Below are positions 14,727 to 15,222 of a stretch of 15,222 nt of DNA, one piece after another; within the stretch, counting starts at the first letter, position 1, and each line of letters begins with the position of its first letter. The translations under genes and the position numbers were made by a program. Below the pieces are notes generated by a model that saw nothing but the letters and a program-made list of their open reading frames with translations, was not told the DNA's origin and did no database searches. The stretch spans positions 1 through 15,222 of the forward strand of contig VGHV01000023.1 of the NCBI GenBank assembly GCA_016868095.1. Direction: 5' to 3'. This DNA is from Betaproteobacteria bacterium. GTDB taxonomy: Bacteria; Pseudomonadota; Gammaproteobacteria; Burkholderiales; Burkholderiaceae_E.

Positions 14727-15222
14727 TTAGGCGATCTTGTCAAACATATCGCGCCAAATGTTTTGCGCCCAAGCATTGGCATAACCACCTTCTAGGGCTG
14801 TTGGCTCAGTCGACAAGCCGCCCGCACCTTTAACCGGAATCATGGTCTTTTGTGCTGCATCGTATTGATGAACCGAGGCGACGTGCACAACATCACGATC
14901 ATCAATAAAGCTATAACAGGTATTGGCCATGGTTGATGGCTTCACCTCGCGACCAGCCATCAGGTCAAGCACAGCGGCCGCTGCGGTTTTGCCGTGTTGA
15001 TTAGCCATATGGCCAGACTTAGGCATCGTGGGCGCGGGAAAGGTTGCATCACCCAGGACATGAATACCCTTGGCAGCAGTCGACTCCATGCTTAGCCAGT
15101 CCACGCTAGCCCAACGATTATTGGCGTTGGCAAGACCGGCCTTTACGACCAATTCGCCCGCACGCTGAGGCGGTATCACATTTAGAACGTCGGCCTTCAC
15201 GCGATCGCCAAGCTCAGTTGTT
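14727..15222 (-). CDS. Flavocytochrome c sulfide dehydrogenase-like flavoprotein, C-terminal part
   Basis: About 165 residues of an FAD-dependent oxidoreductase whose N-terminal part lies beyond the right edge; the frame stays open to base 15222. The segment has HVLGDAT followed by MPKSGHMANQHGKTAA, the FAD-binding end of a sulfide:quinone reductase-like fold, then ANTCYSFIDD and a C-terminal HVASVHQYDA...AWAQNIWRDMF. This arrangement is typical of the FCSD flavin-binding domain of FccB/SoxF. The Cys in NTCYS probably corresponds to one of the two redox cysteines of FccB. Such proteins oxidise sulfide in the periplasm and pass electrons to a c-type cytochrome subunit, which is not seen here. 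Signal peptide and second cysteine cannot be checked. A GTG at 15198-15200 is an internal codon, not the start. Confidence 0.8.
   Translation of the reverse strand, partial: TTELGDRVKADVLNVIPPQRAGELVVKAGLANANNRWASVDWLSMESTAAKGIHVLGDATFPAPTMPKSGHMANQHGKTAAAAVLDLMAGREVKPSTMANTCYSFIDDRDVVHVASVHQYDAAQKTMIPVKGAGGLSTEPTALEGGYANAWAQNIWRDMFDKIA

Overview
The window reads as ordinary, densely packed chromosome of a betaproteobacterium, most likely of the order Burkholderiales. The placement is an inference from gene order (4.5S RNA-dnaX-ybaB-recR; purN-rsmB divergent from ribF-ileS-lspA-coaBC-dut) and from protein style; no 16S rRNA is present. Nearly every base is coding. I see no phage, insertion sequence, CRISPR array, toxin-antitoxin pair, tRNA or rRNA. 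I found no convincing undescribed system; the points of interest are small-scale structures at gene ends and gene junctions.

Layout. (1) Positions 1-63: the tail of an unidentified plus-strand gene, overlapping the end of recR. (2) 60-2941, minus strand: 4.5S SRP RNA, then dnaX, ybaB and recR, a cluster for protein targeting, replication and recombination repair. (3) 3089-3880, plus strand: trxA, followed by rpmB-rpmG driven by a promoter that overlaps the end of trxA, with a hairpin terminator after rpmG. (4) 3941-7516, minus strand: purN and rsmB joined by a TTGA overlap, then a fatty acid desaturase and a DUF442-type phosphatase/sulfurtransferase-like gene joined by an 8-base overlap. (5) 7605-13737, plus strand: ribF, ileS, lspA, coaBC and dut, a five-gene housekeeping operon with overlapping or nearly abutting reading frames and a TATAAT box so close to ribF that its message may be leaderless. 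(6) 13734-15222, minus strand: tal, and upstream of it the C-terminal part of a flavocytochrome c sulfide dehydrogenase-like flavoprotein that runs off the window.

Functionally the window covers FMN/FAD and CoA synthesis, purine synthesis, dUTP removal, isoleucine charging, lipoprotein signal peptide cleavage, two ribosomal proteins, rRNA methylation and unsaturated fatty acid synthesis. The only hint of a specialised lifestyle is the sulfide dehydrogenase-like flavoprotein at the right edge.

The recurring oddity is short tandem or direct duplication at gene ends and in linkers: a 21-bp unit triplicating the 3' end of ybaB with a stop codon in each copy, a 15-bp repeat in the dnaX linker, a 13-bp repeat shared by the rpmG terminator and the end of the DUF442 gene, and a 36-bp-spaced repeat between ileS and lspA. 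Both convergent gene pairs whose coding regions touch share a 4-base stop-codon overlap.
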